Source of the DNA: a virus | Strand: one strand, 5' to 3' | IMG/VR virus record: IMGVR_UViG_3300045971_000477 | Location: 1-55,771 of that record | DNA length: 55,771 nt | Shown here: in pieces, positions 14,974 through 23,106 of the stretch | Numbering within the stretch: the first letter of the stretch is position 1 | Layout: each line of letters opens with the position of its first letter | Translations under genes and position numbers: made by a program | Notes under the pieces: generated by a model | Databases searched by the model: none | What the model saw: the letters and a program-made list of their open reading frames with translations, nothing else | What the model was told of the DNA's origin: nothing

Positions 14974-15525
14974 ATGTCAGCAGACTATACGCAATATCAG
15001 GAACCCACAAGCAGCGATGCCCTTGCCCAGTTGGGCAATCTCGCACAGGAGATGACCACCATGGAAACCAGGGTGGTTGAGGCCGAAAAGGCTTTGAAGA
15101 ATGCGCAGGAAGATCTTCGCATCATCAGTGAGAAAACCATCCCGGAAGCCATGGATGCACTGGGCATTGAAGATTTCACGGCGCGGGGTGGCCTGAAGAT
15201 CAAAATCGGCGAGTCCATCCGGGCTTCGATCCCCAAACAGCGGCAGGAGGAGGCGGTCATCTGGCTTGACTCACACGGCTACGCTTCGCTGGTGAAGCGC
15301 AAGTTCACCATCCAATTTGGCAAGGATGAGGAAGAGTGGGCAAACAGGTTCGCGGCGGATCTCGCCAAACGCAAGCGGCAACTCGCCGTTGCCCAGGACA
15401 AAGCGGTTCACCCGTCCACCCTTTCCGCTTTCGTCCGCGAGCAGTTGGAGGCCGGTGCCGATCTGCCTCTGGACCTGTTCGGGGTGTACCGCCAACGGTT
15501 CGCAAAGTTGGAAGTGAGGAAGTAA
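14974..15525 (+). CDS. Conserved phage replication-region protein (DUF7173-like)
   Basis: 183 residues. The N-terminal coiled coil (about residues 25-60) is followed by IPEAMDALGIEDFTARGGLKI, an ASIPKQRQEEAVIWLDSHGY segment and the C-terminal HPSTLSAFVREQLEAGADLP then LDLFGVY. This order identifies a family common in phage replication modules, often next to ssDNA-binding proteins. Its function is unknown. The -10-like TATAAA ends 4 bases before the ATG, and the leader carries GAAACGAAAC, also found near 55075. Confidence 0.8.
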   Translation: MSADYTQYQEPTSSDALAQLGNLAQEMTTMETRVVEAEKALKNAQEDLRIISEKTIPEAMDALGIEDFTARGGLKIKIGESIRASIPKQRQEEAVIWLDSHGYASLVKRKFTIQFGKDEEEWANRFAADLAKRKRQLAVAQDKAVHPSTLSAFVREQLEAGADLPLDLFGVYRQRFAKLEVRK

Positions 15526-15526
15526 C

Positions 15527-15778
15527 ATGACACTCAAAGATGCCATCATTCAAGCCCTCGTTGAAGTGGGCCACACCGAAGAGGAAGCCACACGCAAGGT
15601 GATCATCGTGGGCAGTTGCCACGGTGGCATGGCCCAGTTGAATGAGGATTGCATCCCTGATGACGAGGTCCGGGAAGCTGTAGACACGATGAAGGAACGG
15701 TTCGGCTACTTTCAGGCGAACCGTGATGAGGCAAATGAAGTCCGAATCGCGGCGGATAAGGCGAATAGCAACAATTAG
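15527..15778 (+). CDS. Small hypothetical protein
   Basis: 83 residues, beginning MTLKDAIIQALVEVGHTEEE. Acidic and probably mostly helical, with a single CHGG. It follows the previous stop by one base. No family recognised. Likely co-transcribed with the DUF7173-like gene. Confidence 0.6.
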   Translation: MTLKDAIIQALVEVGHTEEEATRKVIIVGSCHGGMAQLNEDCIPDDEVREAVDTMKERFGYFQANRDEANEVRIAADKANSNN

Positions 15779-15896
15779 CATCAACGCACAATTAGCGGCA
15801 CCTGCTTAGTGGTGCGTAGGATGCGTGCAACGCAATCGTCTTAAGTGCCCGGGGACGTTAAAATCCGGCCACAAACCAAAAGAAAGCAGAACAGTT

Positions 15897-16745
15897 ATGG
15901 CAGTAAAAAATACGGAAACCGCAGTGCAGAAAACCAGCCCCCTCCCCCCGCCAGCAATGGTCATTGACTACGGGGGTGATGTGGGCGCGGGCTTCGAGAA
16001 CCAGAGCCAGTCCGACATGCTCATCCCCCGGTTGGTTGTGCTCCAGGCACTCAGCCCGCAGTGCAGTGATCGCGAGGACTGCCGCCCGGGCATGTTGTGG
16101 AACACGGTCACGGAGACCCCTGTCAGTGGCACCAAGGGTGTGGTGTTCGTGCCCGCCACAACCAAGCACCTCTGGAACGAGTGGGTGCCCCGCGAGAAGG
16201 GTGGCGGCATGGCAGGACAACACGCCCCGGAATCCACCGTGGTCCGGCAGGCAATCGCCCAGTCCCGCGAGTTCGGCAAGTATAACACGCCCCACGGCAA
16301 TCAGCTTGTCGAGACGTTCGACATTTATGCGGTCCTGCTTGACGAAAGCAACCAGCCGGAGTCCATGGCGGTGATCTCGTTCACGTCCGCCAAGATCAAG
16401 GTCTACAAGCAGTTTAATACCAAACTGAATATGTTCACTGTCAAGGCACCGGATGGGCGCAAGGTCCGCCCCCCGTTGTTCGCCCACAAGGTTCGCCTTG
16501 TGACGGTCAAGGAGAAGAACAACAAGGGCGAGTTCTACGTGTTCGATCTCCAGCCGGCGGACGGGTCAGTTGCCGAAAGCCTGCTCCCCCCTGGACACGC
16601 GGCCCTCGAGGCGGCAAAGGAGTTGCGGTCTGTTGTGGACCGTGGCGAAGTGAAGGTGGCTGATGAGAACGCTTCCTCCCACCGGGAAGCACCAATTGAT
16701 GCGGACGTTGTGTCCGACACAAACAGCACCGGCTGGAATGCCTGA
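15897..16745 (+). CDS. Putative phage ssDNA-binding-type protein
   Basis: 282 residues from ATG 15897. It resembles a family found in many phage replication modules, recognised by MLIPRLVVLQALSPQ near residue 42, a GMLWNTVT strand, KGVVFVPATTKHLWNEWVPR, and a C-terminal core FAHKVRLVTVKEKNNKGEFY followed by an acidic, disordered tail. A beta-rich core with an acidic C-terminal tail is what phage ssDNA-binding proteins show, and the position next to DUF7173-like and helicase genes fits. I infer ssDNA binding. The family is often left as hypothetical. Confidence 0.6.
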   Translation: MAVKNTETAVQKTSPLPPPAMVIDYGGDVGAGFENQSQSDMLIPRLVVLQALSPQCSDREDCRPGMLWNTVTETPVSGTKGVVFVPATTKHLWNEWVPREKGGGMAGQHAPESTVVRQAIAQSREFGKYNTPHGNQLVETFDIYAVLLDESNQPESMAVISFTSAKIKVYKQFNTKLNMFTVKAPDGRKVRPPLFAHKVRLVTVKEKNNKGEFYVFDLQPADGSVAESLLPPGHAALEAAKELRSVVDRGEVKVADENASSHREAPIDADVVSDTNSTGWNA

Positions 16746-16816
16746 TTAACCAAGTCCCCCCGGAGGAGGTCCGATCCCTCACCCGGGTGGGCAATAACCA
16801 AGAAAGAGAATTGAAC

Positions 16817-17098
16817 ATGACGGAAAAAATGAAAGCGTTGGTGACAAAGCACACGGGGAACAGCAGGCTGCATGTGTCCTATGGCGTGTCCTCCAACTAT
16901 GACACAGGCCTGACTGCTGGGTTCACAGCCTACATGTGGGTCGGTGCCGCCAGCGCAACCTTCAACGCCCCGACTCTGGAGGAACTGGACGCACTGCTGG
17001 GTGCCAATGCCCACCATGCTGCGGTTCTACAGATCAAGGAGAAACGCATCGCGGAACTCCAATACGATCTCAGCCGTCTTCAGGGGGTGACCCCGTGA
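16817..17098 (+). CDS. Hypothetical protein
   Basis: 93 residues from ATG 16817. A GTG 30 bases upstream is possible but less likely. A beta-rich first half (GNSRLHVSYGVSSNYDTGL, FTAYMWVGAASATFNAPTLE) and a C-terminal helix that may form a coiled coil (LQIKEKRIAELQYDLSRLQG). It overlaps the next gene by 4 bases (GTGA). Confidence 0.65.
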   Translation: MTEKMKALVTKHTGNSRLHVSYGVSSNYDTGLTAGFTAYMWVGAASATFNAPTLEELDALLGANAHHAAVLQIKEKRIAELQYDLSRLQGVTP

Positions 17099-17325
17099 GT
17101 GCCACCAACGAACCGATTGTCCGGCACTGGCCCGGAACCACCGTCAAATGGATGACCTATCAGGTTGGCCGGATGGTCAACCGCCAGGAGATTGTGCCGC
17201 AGTTTCTGGGGCGTGCAGTGGTGGGCACCAAGACCACCAGCAACTTCGTCACGGTCTTCAAGCTCATGGGTTGGGGAAAGACCGAAGAAGACGCTGTCAA
17301 GATGGCACACAAGAACGGGATTTAA
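17095..17325 (+). CDS. Small hypothetical protein, GTG start
   Basis: 76 residues. GTG 17095 overlaps the previous stop. It contains VPQFLGRAVVGTKTTSNFVT and ends with the helix TEEDAVKMAHKNGI, a layout common in small phage early proteins. Function unknown. It precedes the radical SAM gene by 8 bases. Confidence 0.6.
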   Translation: MSATNEPIVRHWPGTTVKWMTYQVGRMVNRQEIVPQFLGRAVVGTKTTSNFVTVFKLMGWGKTEEDAVKMAHKNGI

Positions 17326-17333
17326 CGCCGAAC

Positions 17334-18314
17334 ATGAAACGATCCTTCCAATTCTGCATATCAACCAGCAACATCTGCAATCTGAAGTGCCCCTCCTGCC
17401 CCATCGGGCGGAGGGAAGAACAGAAGGCAGTTGAATGGCTCACCCCACAAAAGCTCCAGGCCATTATGACCAAGGCATTGGGCGAGTGCAGGGTGCCCCG
17501 GGTGACCTTCGTGGGGTGGTGCGAACCCACCTTGAACCCCGACCTTCCGCTCATGGTCCGCATCGTGCGTGACCACAAGGTGGCATGCTGGGTGACAACG
17601 AACCTGACCGCGAAGTTCGACATGGATGCCCTGCTGGATGCGTCCCCGGAGATGATCATCGTGTCCACCAGCGGGGTGACTCAGCGCACCTTCGCCGTGG
17701 ACCACCCCGGGGGCGATGTTGCCGCCATGCTCGACAGGCTCTGGTATCTTGCTGCCCACAAGCGGAAAGGCACCAAGCTCATGGTCCTGTGGCACAGATA
17801 CAACTACAACGAGTCAGAGATGGCGCAGATGGAGGGCTTGTGCAAACGTGCAGGCATCCACTTCTGCCCAGTGTTCGGCAAGTTGCTGGGGATCGAAGCG
17901 ATGCAGGCAGCGTTCGGCGGTTCCCGTGACCATGACGCCGTGATCGGGCGGATGATCCACCACATAACGGACATCCGGGATGCGTGCTTCAAGCATCGGA
18001 AGGCACCCTGCCGCGAGATCCAACGGTCCATCACCATTGATGCCTGGGGTCGGGTGCGCGTGTGCGGTGTGGCCTATCACAATGGTTACATGGGCGACTA
18101 CCTCGCAACGCCCATCGCGGATCTGATTGTCTCGAAGGGGAACAATCCGTTCTGCCGCCGGTGCATGGCCATTGGAACCCAGAACTGGGCCAACGAAACC
18201 ATGACCTGGAAACGGCGCGTGATTGATCGCGTGATTGGGGTGGGCTTCGCCACCGCGGGCCGGTTGATGACGATCAAGCCCACCATGCACAAGGGTCTGA
18301 GCACGGATCTGTAA
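17334..18314 (+). CDS. Radical SAM enzyme
   Basis: 326 residues. The radical SAM Fe-S motif CNLKCPSC (CxxxCxxC) lies at residues 17-24, followed by VGWCEPTLNPDLP, which stands at the place of the GGE motif. A later Cys group (CGV near residue 242, CRRCM near 277) suggests an auxiliary cluster or SPASM-like binding. Such enzymes use S-adenosylmethionine radicals to modify peptides, RNA or nucleotides. The substrate here is unknown. It lies two genes before thymidylate synthase, so a nucleotide or DNA-modification role is possible but unproven. Confidence 0.85.
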   Translation: MKRSFQFCISTSNICNLKCPSCPIGRREEQKAVEWLTPQKLQAIMTKALGECRVPRVTFVGWCEPTLNPDLPLMVRIVRDHKVACWVTTNLTAKFDMDALLDASPEMIIVSTSGVTQRTFAVDHPGGDVAAMLDRLWYLAAHKRKGTKLMVLWHRYNYNESEMAQMEGLCKRAGIHFCPVFGKLLGIEAMQAAFGGSRDHDAVIGRMIHHITDIRDACFKHRKAPCREIQRSITIDAWGRVRVCGVAYHNGYMGDYLATPIADLIVSKGNNPFCRRCMAIGTQNWANETMTWKRRVIDRVIGVGFATAGRLMTIKPTMHKGLSTDL

Positions 18315-18375
18315 ATTTCCGCAGTGGCAATACCGCCGGGACCATGCAGTTACTTGACTAACTATCCTTATTAAC

Positions 18376-18651
18376 ATGGCCCAAGAGCCACAACGTGGCG
18401 AAACTGCGGGATCTAACTACCCCACCACCATGAACGATTCATACCACACGGAGATATTTGGGCGAGGGGCCTTTGGTCCCTCGGGCGGTGGGGTCCATTT
18501 CATCACACTGAAAGCGTTCCTGAACAACATCCAGCAGATCGCCGCCAAGGACATGGCAGCGGATTGCAAATGCCAGTCCTGCAATGATCGCAGGGCGATT
18601 ATGAAACTGGCTGCGGATGCGATAATATTGATGGCAACGCCCACACACTGA
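18376..18651 (+). CDS. Small hypothetical protein with CxxC
   Basis: 91 residues, with a second possible start at Met 19. Gly-rich N-terminal half, then a helical segment containing CKCQSCNDRRAIMK, a possible metal site. It ends 6 bases before thyA, so the two may be translated together. Not recognised. Confidence 0.6.
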   Translation: MAQEPQRGETAGSNYPTTMNDSYHTEIFGRGAFGPSGGGVHFITLKAFLNNIQQIAAKDMAADCKCQSCNDRRAIMKLAADAIILMATPTH

Positions 18652-18657
18652 TCCCTT

Positions 18658-19473
18658 ATGCACACATACCTCGACCTTCTTACCACAATCATGCGGAACG
18701 GTGCCGTTAAAACTGACCGCACGGGAACGGGCACCCTGAGCGTGTTCGGTGCCCAGATGCGATTCGATCTGTCCAAGGGCTTCCCGCTCGTCACCACCCG
18801 GAAGATTGCGTGGAAACCCGTTGTGCATGAACTGTTGTGGTTCCTGTCCGGGTCAACCAACGTCAAGCCGTTGCAGGAGGCGGGGGTCCATATCTGGGAT
18901 CGGTGGGCAGATGAGAACGGGGATCTGGGGCCGATCTACGGGCAGCAATGGCGCAACTGGCGGGGCATGGATCAGATCTCGATGCTGATCTCCAATCTGA
19001 AGCGCAACCCCGATTCCCGCAGGCATGTGGTCAGCACTTGGAATGTGAACGATTTGCCCGACGAAGAGTTGTCCCCGCAGGCAAACGTCATGTGCGGTTC
19101 CATGGCCCTCGCCCCGTGCCATGCAATGTTCCAGTTCTACGTTTCCGACAACAGATTGTCATGCCAGCTTTACCAGCGGTCAGCCGATGTGCCCGTGGGC
19201 GTGCCCTACAACATCGCGGAATACGCGTTGCTAACGCACATGATTGCCCAGCAGGTTGGGCTTTCTGTGGGCGAACTGATCTGGACAGGAGGCGATTGCC
19301 ACATCTACTTGAATCAAATTGACGCCGTCCGGGAACAGTTGATACGAAGGCCACTGGGCCTCCCCCGGCTGCACTTGGCCTGGGCGGATAGCATATTTGC
19401 CTATCGCCCGGAGAACGTCGAGTTGATTGACTACCTGCCCCATCCGGCGATCAAGTATTTGGTGGCGGTATAG
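18658..19473 (+). CDS. thyA: Thymidylate synthase (ThyA type)
   Basis: 271 residues, close to the E. coli length of 264. It would convert dUMP to dTMP using methylene-tetrahydrofolate. Visible hallmarks are DRTGTGT near residue 20, [20 protein letters not shown] near 80-99, the catalytic Cys in [13 protein letters not shown] near 158, [17 protein letters not shown] with the Asn that selects dUMP, and the end PAIKYLVAV. Every landmark I checked is canonical, so a true synthase is the best call. dUMP hydroxymethyltransferases share the fold and cannot be fully excluded. Supplies thymidine for phage DNA synthesis. Confidence 0.95.
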   Translation: MHTYLDLLTTIMRNGAVKTDRTGTGTLSVFGAQMRFDLSKGFPLVTTRKIAWKPVVHELLWFLSGSTNVKPLQEAGVHIWDRWADENGDLGPIYGQQWRNWRGMDQISMLISNLKRNPDSRRHVVSTWNVNDLPDEELSPQANVMCGSMALAPCHAMFQFYVSDNRLSCQLYQRSADVPVGVPYNIAEYALLTHMIAQQVGLSVGELIWTGGDCHIYLNQIDAVREQLIRRPLGLPRLHLAWADSIFAYRPENVELIDYLPHPAIKYLVAV

Positions 19474-19487
19474 CATTTTGTATTTTG

Positions 19488-19591
19488 CCCACCATCACCT
19501 CCGCATTCAGGAGCCAGCCGCACACCTCATTAGTGGATGGGTTTTAACTAACCTATGGGTGCGGACCCCGGAATGCGGAGTTGATGGTGGG
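19488..19591. promoter_or_regulatory. Long imperfect stem-loop between thyA and the next gene
   Basis: The left arm CCCACCATCA (19488), CCGCATTC (19501-19508) and CCGCAC (19518-19523) pairs with GTGCGG (19559-19564), GAATGCGG (19571-19578) and TGATGGTGGG (19582-19591). That is about 30 paired bases around a loop holding GGATGGGTTTTAACTAAC. As RNA it would form a stable structure just upstream of the small gene at 19623. It could be an attenuator, an RNase processing site or a small RNA. Confidence 0.65.
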
Positions 19592-19622
19592 AGATGAAAC
19601 TAACAAGGAACGCGCAACTGAT

Positions 19623-19796
19623 ATGAAAACCAAACACTACAGTGAACAGGTCTGCGCCCAGATCCTTGCCGCAGCAGCGGCTTTGGAGCAGGGCAAAGTC
19701 AACGATTGCCTGGATGCCCTACGGAAGGCAACGGCAGCGGCGCAAACACTTGAGCGACACATACTGGGCGTCACCGTGCCAAGGAGGGAAAAATGA
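19623..19796 (+). CDS. Small helical protein
   Basis: 57 residues, Ala-rich and almost entirely helical (MKTKHYSEQVCAQILAAAAA then KATAAAQTLERHIL). ATG 19623 was chosen. In-frame TTG 19581 and ATG 19584 are alternatives, but they lie inside the stem-loop. Its 3' end carries AAGGAGGGAAAAATGA, providing the ribosome binding site and start overlap for the next gene. Confidence 0.6.
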   Translation: MKTKHYSEQVCAQILAAAAALEQGKVNDCLDALRKATAAAQTLERHILGVTVPRREK

Positions 19797-20005
19797 ACAA
19801 GGCGTGGGTCAAAAAGAACAAGGGCACCGAACGCCACCTCTACGTGGATGGTGAATGGGCGGGCATGATCTGGTATGGAGGGTGCGACGATTGGATCGCA
19901 TCCACGCACATGTCCGGGTTCCCCTGCATCGGTTGCCACGACGACATTAAAGACGCCATGGCCCAGATGGAACTGCTCGCAGAGAAGGGACGGGTGAAGC
20001 AATGA
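19793..20005 (+). CDS. Small Trp-domain-like protein
   Basis: 70 residues. The layout (WVKKNKGTERHLYVDGEWAG, central DDWIAS, Cys, then DIKDAMAQMELL helix) resembles the Trp-domain paralogs at 11303-12310, but without the KEV ending. Good Shine-Dalgarno (AAGGAGG). It overlaps the helicase start by 4 bases. Confidence 0.65.
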   Translation: MNKAWVKKNKGTERHLYVDGEWAGMIWYGGCDDWIASTHMSGFPCIGCHDDIKDAMAQMELLAEKGRVKQ

Positions 20006-21222
20006 GCATCGCCTTCTCCCCAGAGCAGCAATCCGCACTCGCCAAAGCCACAGCATGGTTTGCAGGGCAGCACCACGGCGCAAATCAGGTCTTTCGCCTG
20101 TTCGGTTATGCCGGAACGGGCAAAACAACCATTGCCCAAGAGTTGGCCAAGCAAGTGGCAGGCAACCAGCGCGTGCTGTTCGCTGCCTTCACGGGCAAAG
20201 CCGCCTATGTGATGGGCCAACGGGGATGCCCCGGGGCAACGACCATTCACAGGCTGATCTACAAGCCGTCCGGCAGATCCCACCAGACCCTCATGGAGTT
20301 GCAGGCCAAGCTGGAAGCCCTCTGCGCCCTCGATCCCCAGCCCATCGAACGCATTGAACAGGTCAAGAAGCTGATCCATAACGAGGAGGAATCCGTGTCG
20401 CGACCCTCGTTCATCCTGAACGTGGAAAGCGATGTCCACCACTGTGCCCTGGTGGTGATTGACGAGTGTTCCATGGTGGATCAGCGGATGGGCCTTGATC
20501 TCCTTTCGTTCACGAAGCCAGTCCTTGTGCTGGGTGACCCTGCCCAGCTTCCTCCGGTTCGCGGCGAGGGATTCTTTACCGCCGCCACCCCGGACATCAC
20601 GTTGACGCAGATCCACCGGCAGGCTTCCGGCAACCCGATCATCGCCCTCGCAACAACCGTCCGCATGGGCAACCCACTCCCCCCGGGGGATCATGGTTCC
20701 AGTCATGTGGGCAAACGATCCGATTTCTGCAAGGCAACCCTCGATGGAATTGATCAGGTGATCGTTGGGAGGAACGCCACCCGCCGCCAGTTCAACACCA
20801 ATTACCGAAGATGGATGATGGACATCACAGACCCTATGCCGGTGCCCGGGGATAAGCTGGTATGCCTACGGAACAACCACGAACTAGGCCTTCTGAACGG
20901 TGGACAATGGATTGTCGAAGAGGTGGCCCTGCCCGAAGAGACGGGCACGGGTTACCTGCACATGCGGATCCGGGATGGGGATATTTCCCAAGTGGTATCT
21001 GCCCATGCCGACATATTCAATGGGATTGAGATCCCGTGGTATGAAAAGCGGGATGCGGAAGAGTTTGACTACGGCTACGCCCTGACCTGTCACAAGTCCC
21101 AAGGCAGTCAGTGGGAGAATGTCCTTGTGCTGGACGAGAGCGAGTCGTTCCGTGAAAACGCCCAGCAATGGCTCTACACAGCCATCACCCGCGCCTCAAA
21201 GCGGGTCATTGTCCTGAAATAG
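20002..21222 (+). CDS. RecD/Dda-like superfamily 1B helicase
   Basis: 406 residues. Walker A is GYAGTGKTT at residues 35-43, motif II DECSM at 154-158, motif III GDPAQLPPV at 178-186. The C-terminal YALTCHKSQGSQWENVLV and WLYTAITRASKRVIVL are motifs V and VI of the RecD2/Dda group. This is a 5'-3' helicase fold; in T4 the counterpart Dda acts in origin opening and fork progress. Its place directly before the DNA polymerase gene supports a replication role. Translation coupled to the small upstream gene. Confidence 0.92.
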   Translation: MSIAFSPEQQSALAKATAWFAGQHHGANQVFRLFGYAGTGKTTIAQELAKQVAGNQRVLFAAFTGKAAYVMGQRGCPGATTIHRLIYKPSGRSHQTLMELQAKLEALCALDPQPIERIEQVKKLIHNEEESVSRPSFILNVESDVHHCALVVIDECSMVDQRMGLDLLSFTKPVLVLGDPAQLPPVRGEGFFTAATPDITLTQIHRQASGNPIIALATTVRMGNPLPPGDHGSSHVGKRSDFCKATLDGIDQVIVGRNATRRQFNTNYRRWMMDITDPMPVPGDKLVCLRNNHELGLLNGGQWIVEEVALPEETGTGYLHMRIRDGDISQVVSAHADIFNGIEIPWYEKRDAEEFDYGYALTCHKSQGSQWENVLVLDESESFRENAQQWLYTAITRASKRVIVLK

Positions 21223-21228
21223 CCCGCC

Positions 21229-23100
21229 ATGCAAACCACTCTTGACTTCACCTCCGCAGCTTCGCGTTGGAAGGCAACACCCATTTCCCAGCTTCCCCAG
21301 TGGGAAGGGCACAAGCGCATTTGCGTGGATATCGAAACACACGACCCCACCCTCAAGGAGTTTGGTCCCGGCCCCCGGCGGGAGGGTTACATTGTGGGCG
21401 TTGCGTTCGCCATTGACGGTGGACCCTCCTATTACCTCCCGATGCGCCATGACTCCGGCAACCTCGACCCATTTGCCGTGACCCAATACCTTCAGGATCA
21501 AGCCAAGTTTTACACAGGCCAGATCGTGGGGGCCAACCTGTCCTATGACCTCGACTTCCTTGGTGTGGCTGGCGTTCACTTCAAACGCGCCGCCTTCCGG
21601 GACGTGCTGATCAACGACCCCCTGATCAACGAGCTTTACGACAAGTATTCCCTGAACGCGGTTGCGATGCGTTGGGGTGTGGGCACCAAGGATATGGGCG
21701 ACCTGAAGCAGGAGGCCCAGGCTCTTGGTATCAAGGATGCCATCGCCGCCATGGCGCGATTGCCCGCCCATGCTGTGGCCCGCTACGCACTGGGCGATGT
21801 GGACTTGCCCCTTCGTATCCTGCCCCTGCAAGAGCGTGAGATCGCCAAGCAAGGTCTGGAACGGGTTTACGACATCGAATGCCGCCTGATCCCCGTGCTC
21901 GCCGCCATGCGGCTCCGGGGCGTGCGGGTCAGTGAATCGCGCCTGACCCAGATCGAGGAGTGGGCATTGGCAGAGGAACAGCAGCAACTGGCAATCATCC
22001 AGAAGGCCACACGCGTCTCCATTTGCCCACATGAACTGTGGCAGGTGGATCTCACTGCACAGGCACTCCGCGCAGTTGGCATCTTTGTGGGCAAGACCCC
22101 ATCGGGCAAGTGGAACGTGGATAAGGAAGTGCTCGAGGGTTACGAGCACCCTGTGACGCAGGCAATCTCGATGGCGAGGAAGGTGAACAAGCTCCGCACA
22201 ACCTTCGCGGCATCTGTCCGCAAGCATCTCACCTATGGCAGGATTCATTGTGTGTACAACCAATCCCTGCGTGAGGACCGTGGGAAGATCCACGGTGCCC
22301 GTTGGGGTCGTCTCAGCACGGAACACCCCAACACCCAGCAGCAACCTGCCCGGGACGAGTTCCCGCACAGTTGGCGTGCCATCTACCTGCCGGATGAGGG
22401 GGGCATGTGGGCTGCGTGCGATTACAGCCAGCAGGAACCACGGATAGTGACACACTTCGCCTGCCGTGCAGGATGCGCGGGAGCACTCAAAGCAGCCAAG
22501 GCTTACAGGGACGATCCCAAGACTGACACACACCAGATGATGGCGAATTTGACCAAGCTTCCAAGAAAACAAGCGAAAAACATTTATCTGGGCTTGTGTT
22601 ACGGAATGGGAGGTGCAAAGTTGGCTATATCTCTGGGGTTGCCCACTGTGCAGAAGAAGGCTTACAACAAGGTGATTGAGGTTGCGGGACCGGAAGCCCA
22701 GTCCATCCTGGACATGTTTGACCGTGGCGCACCCTTTGTCCGGGAGTTGTTTAATGCGTCAAAGGAACTTGCGGATGATCGCGGATACATCAAAACACTG
22801 CTTGGCCGGCGGTGCCGGTTCCCGGCGGATAGTGGCGGGCGCGGTGGCTACATCTGGACGCGGGACGCAATGAATAAACTGGTGCAAGGATCCGCGGCGG
22901 ACCAGACGAAGATGGCAATGGTGATTGCCCATGAAGCGGGAATCCCGCTTCAACTGCAGGTTCACGATGAACTGGATCTGACGGTGAGCAGCCCAGCAGA
23001 GGCCCACCAGCTCGCGGCAATCATGCGGGATGCCCTGCCGCTGGTCCTCCCAAGCAGGGTGGACGTGGAGGTGGGCGCAAGCTGGGGTGAGGCGAAGTGA
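21229..23100 (+). CDS. polA: Family A DNA polymerase with 3'-5' exonuclease domain
   Basis: 623 residues. Exonuclease motifs are DIE (34-36), NLSYDLD (103-109) and YALGD (186-190). Polymerase motif A is CDYSQQEPRI with Asp 398, motif B RKQAKNIYLGLCYG (446-459), motif C VHDE (578-581). The residue equivalent to E. coli Phe762 is Leu454, a variant known from viral PolA and linked in the literature to altered speed and fidelity. There is no 5'-3' exonuclease domain. Residues 2-7 (QTTLDF) fit a QxxLxF clamp-binding pattern. This is the replicative polymerase. Confidence 0.95.
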   Translation: MQTTLDFTSAASRWKATPISQLPQWEGHKRICVDIETHDPTLKEFGPGPRREGYIVGVAFAIDGGPSYYLPMRHDSGNLDPFAVTQYLQDQAKFYTGQIVGANLSYDLDFLGVAGVHFKRAAFRDVLINDPLINELYDKYSLNAVAMRWGVGTKDMGDLKQEAQALGIKDAIAAMARLPAHAVARYALGDVDLPLRILPLQEREIAKQGLERVYDIECRLIPVLAAMRLRGVRVSESRLTQIEEWALAEEQQQLAIIQKATRVSICPHELWQVDLTAQALRAVGIFVGKTPSGKWNVDKEVLEGYEHPVTQAISMARKVNKLRTTFAASVRKHLTYGRIHCVYNQSLREDRGKIHGARWGRLSTEHPNTQQQPARDEFPHSWRAIYLPDEGGMWAACDYSQQEPRIVTHFACRAGCAGALKAAKAYRDDPKTDTHQMMANLTKLPRKQAKNIYLGLCYGMGGAKLAISLGLPTVQKKAYNKVIEVAGPEAQSILDMFDRGAPFVRELFNASKELADDRGYIKTLLGRRCRFPADSGGRGGYIWTRDAMNKLVQGSAADQTKMAMVIAHEAGIPLQLQVHDELDLTVSSPAEAHQLAAIMRDALPLVLPSRVDVEVGASWGEAK

Positions 23101-23106
23101 TAGGAT

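Noticed and set aside
18658-19473. dUMP hydroxymethyltransferase instead of thymidylate synthase
   Set aside because: All ThyA landmarks checked ([26 protein letters not shown], Asn of PYNIAEY, C-terminal AIKYLVAV) are canonical. No hypermodification kinase was seen.
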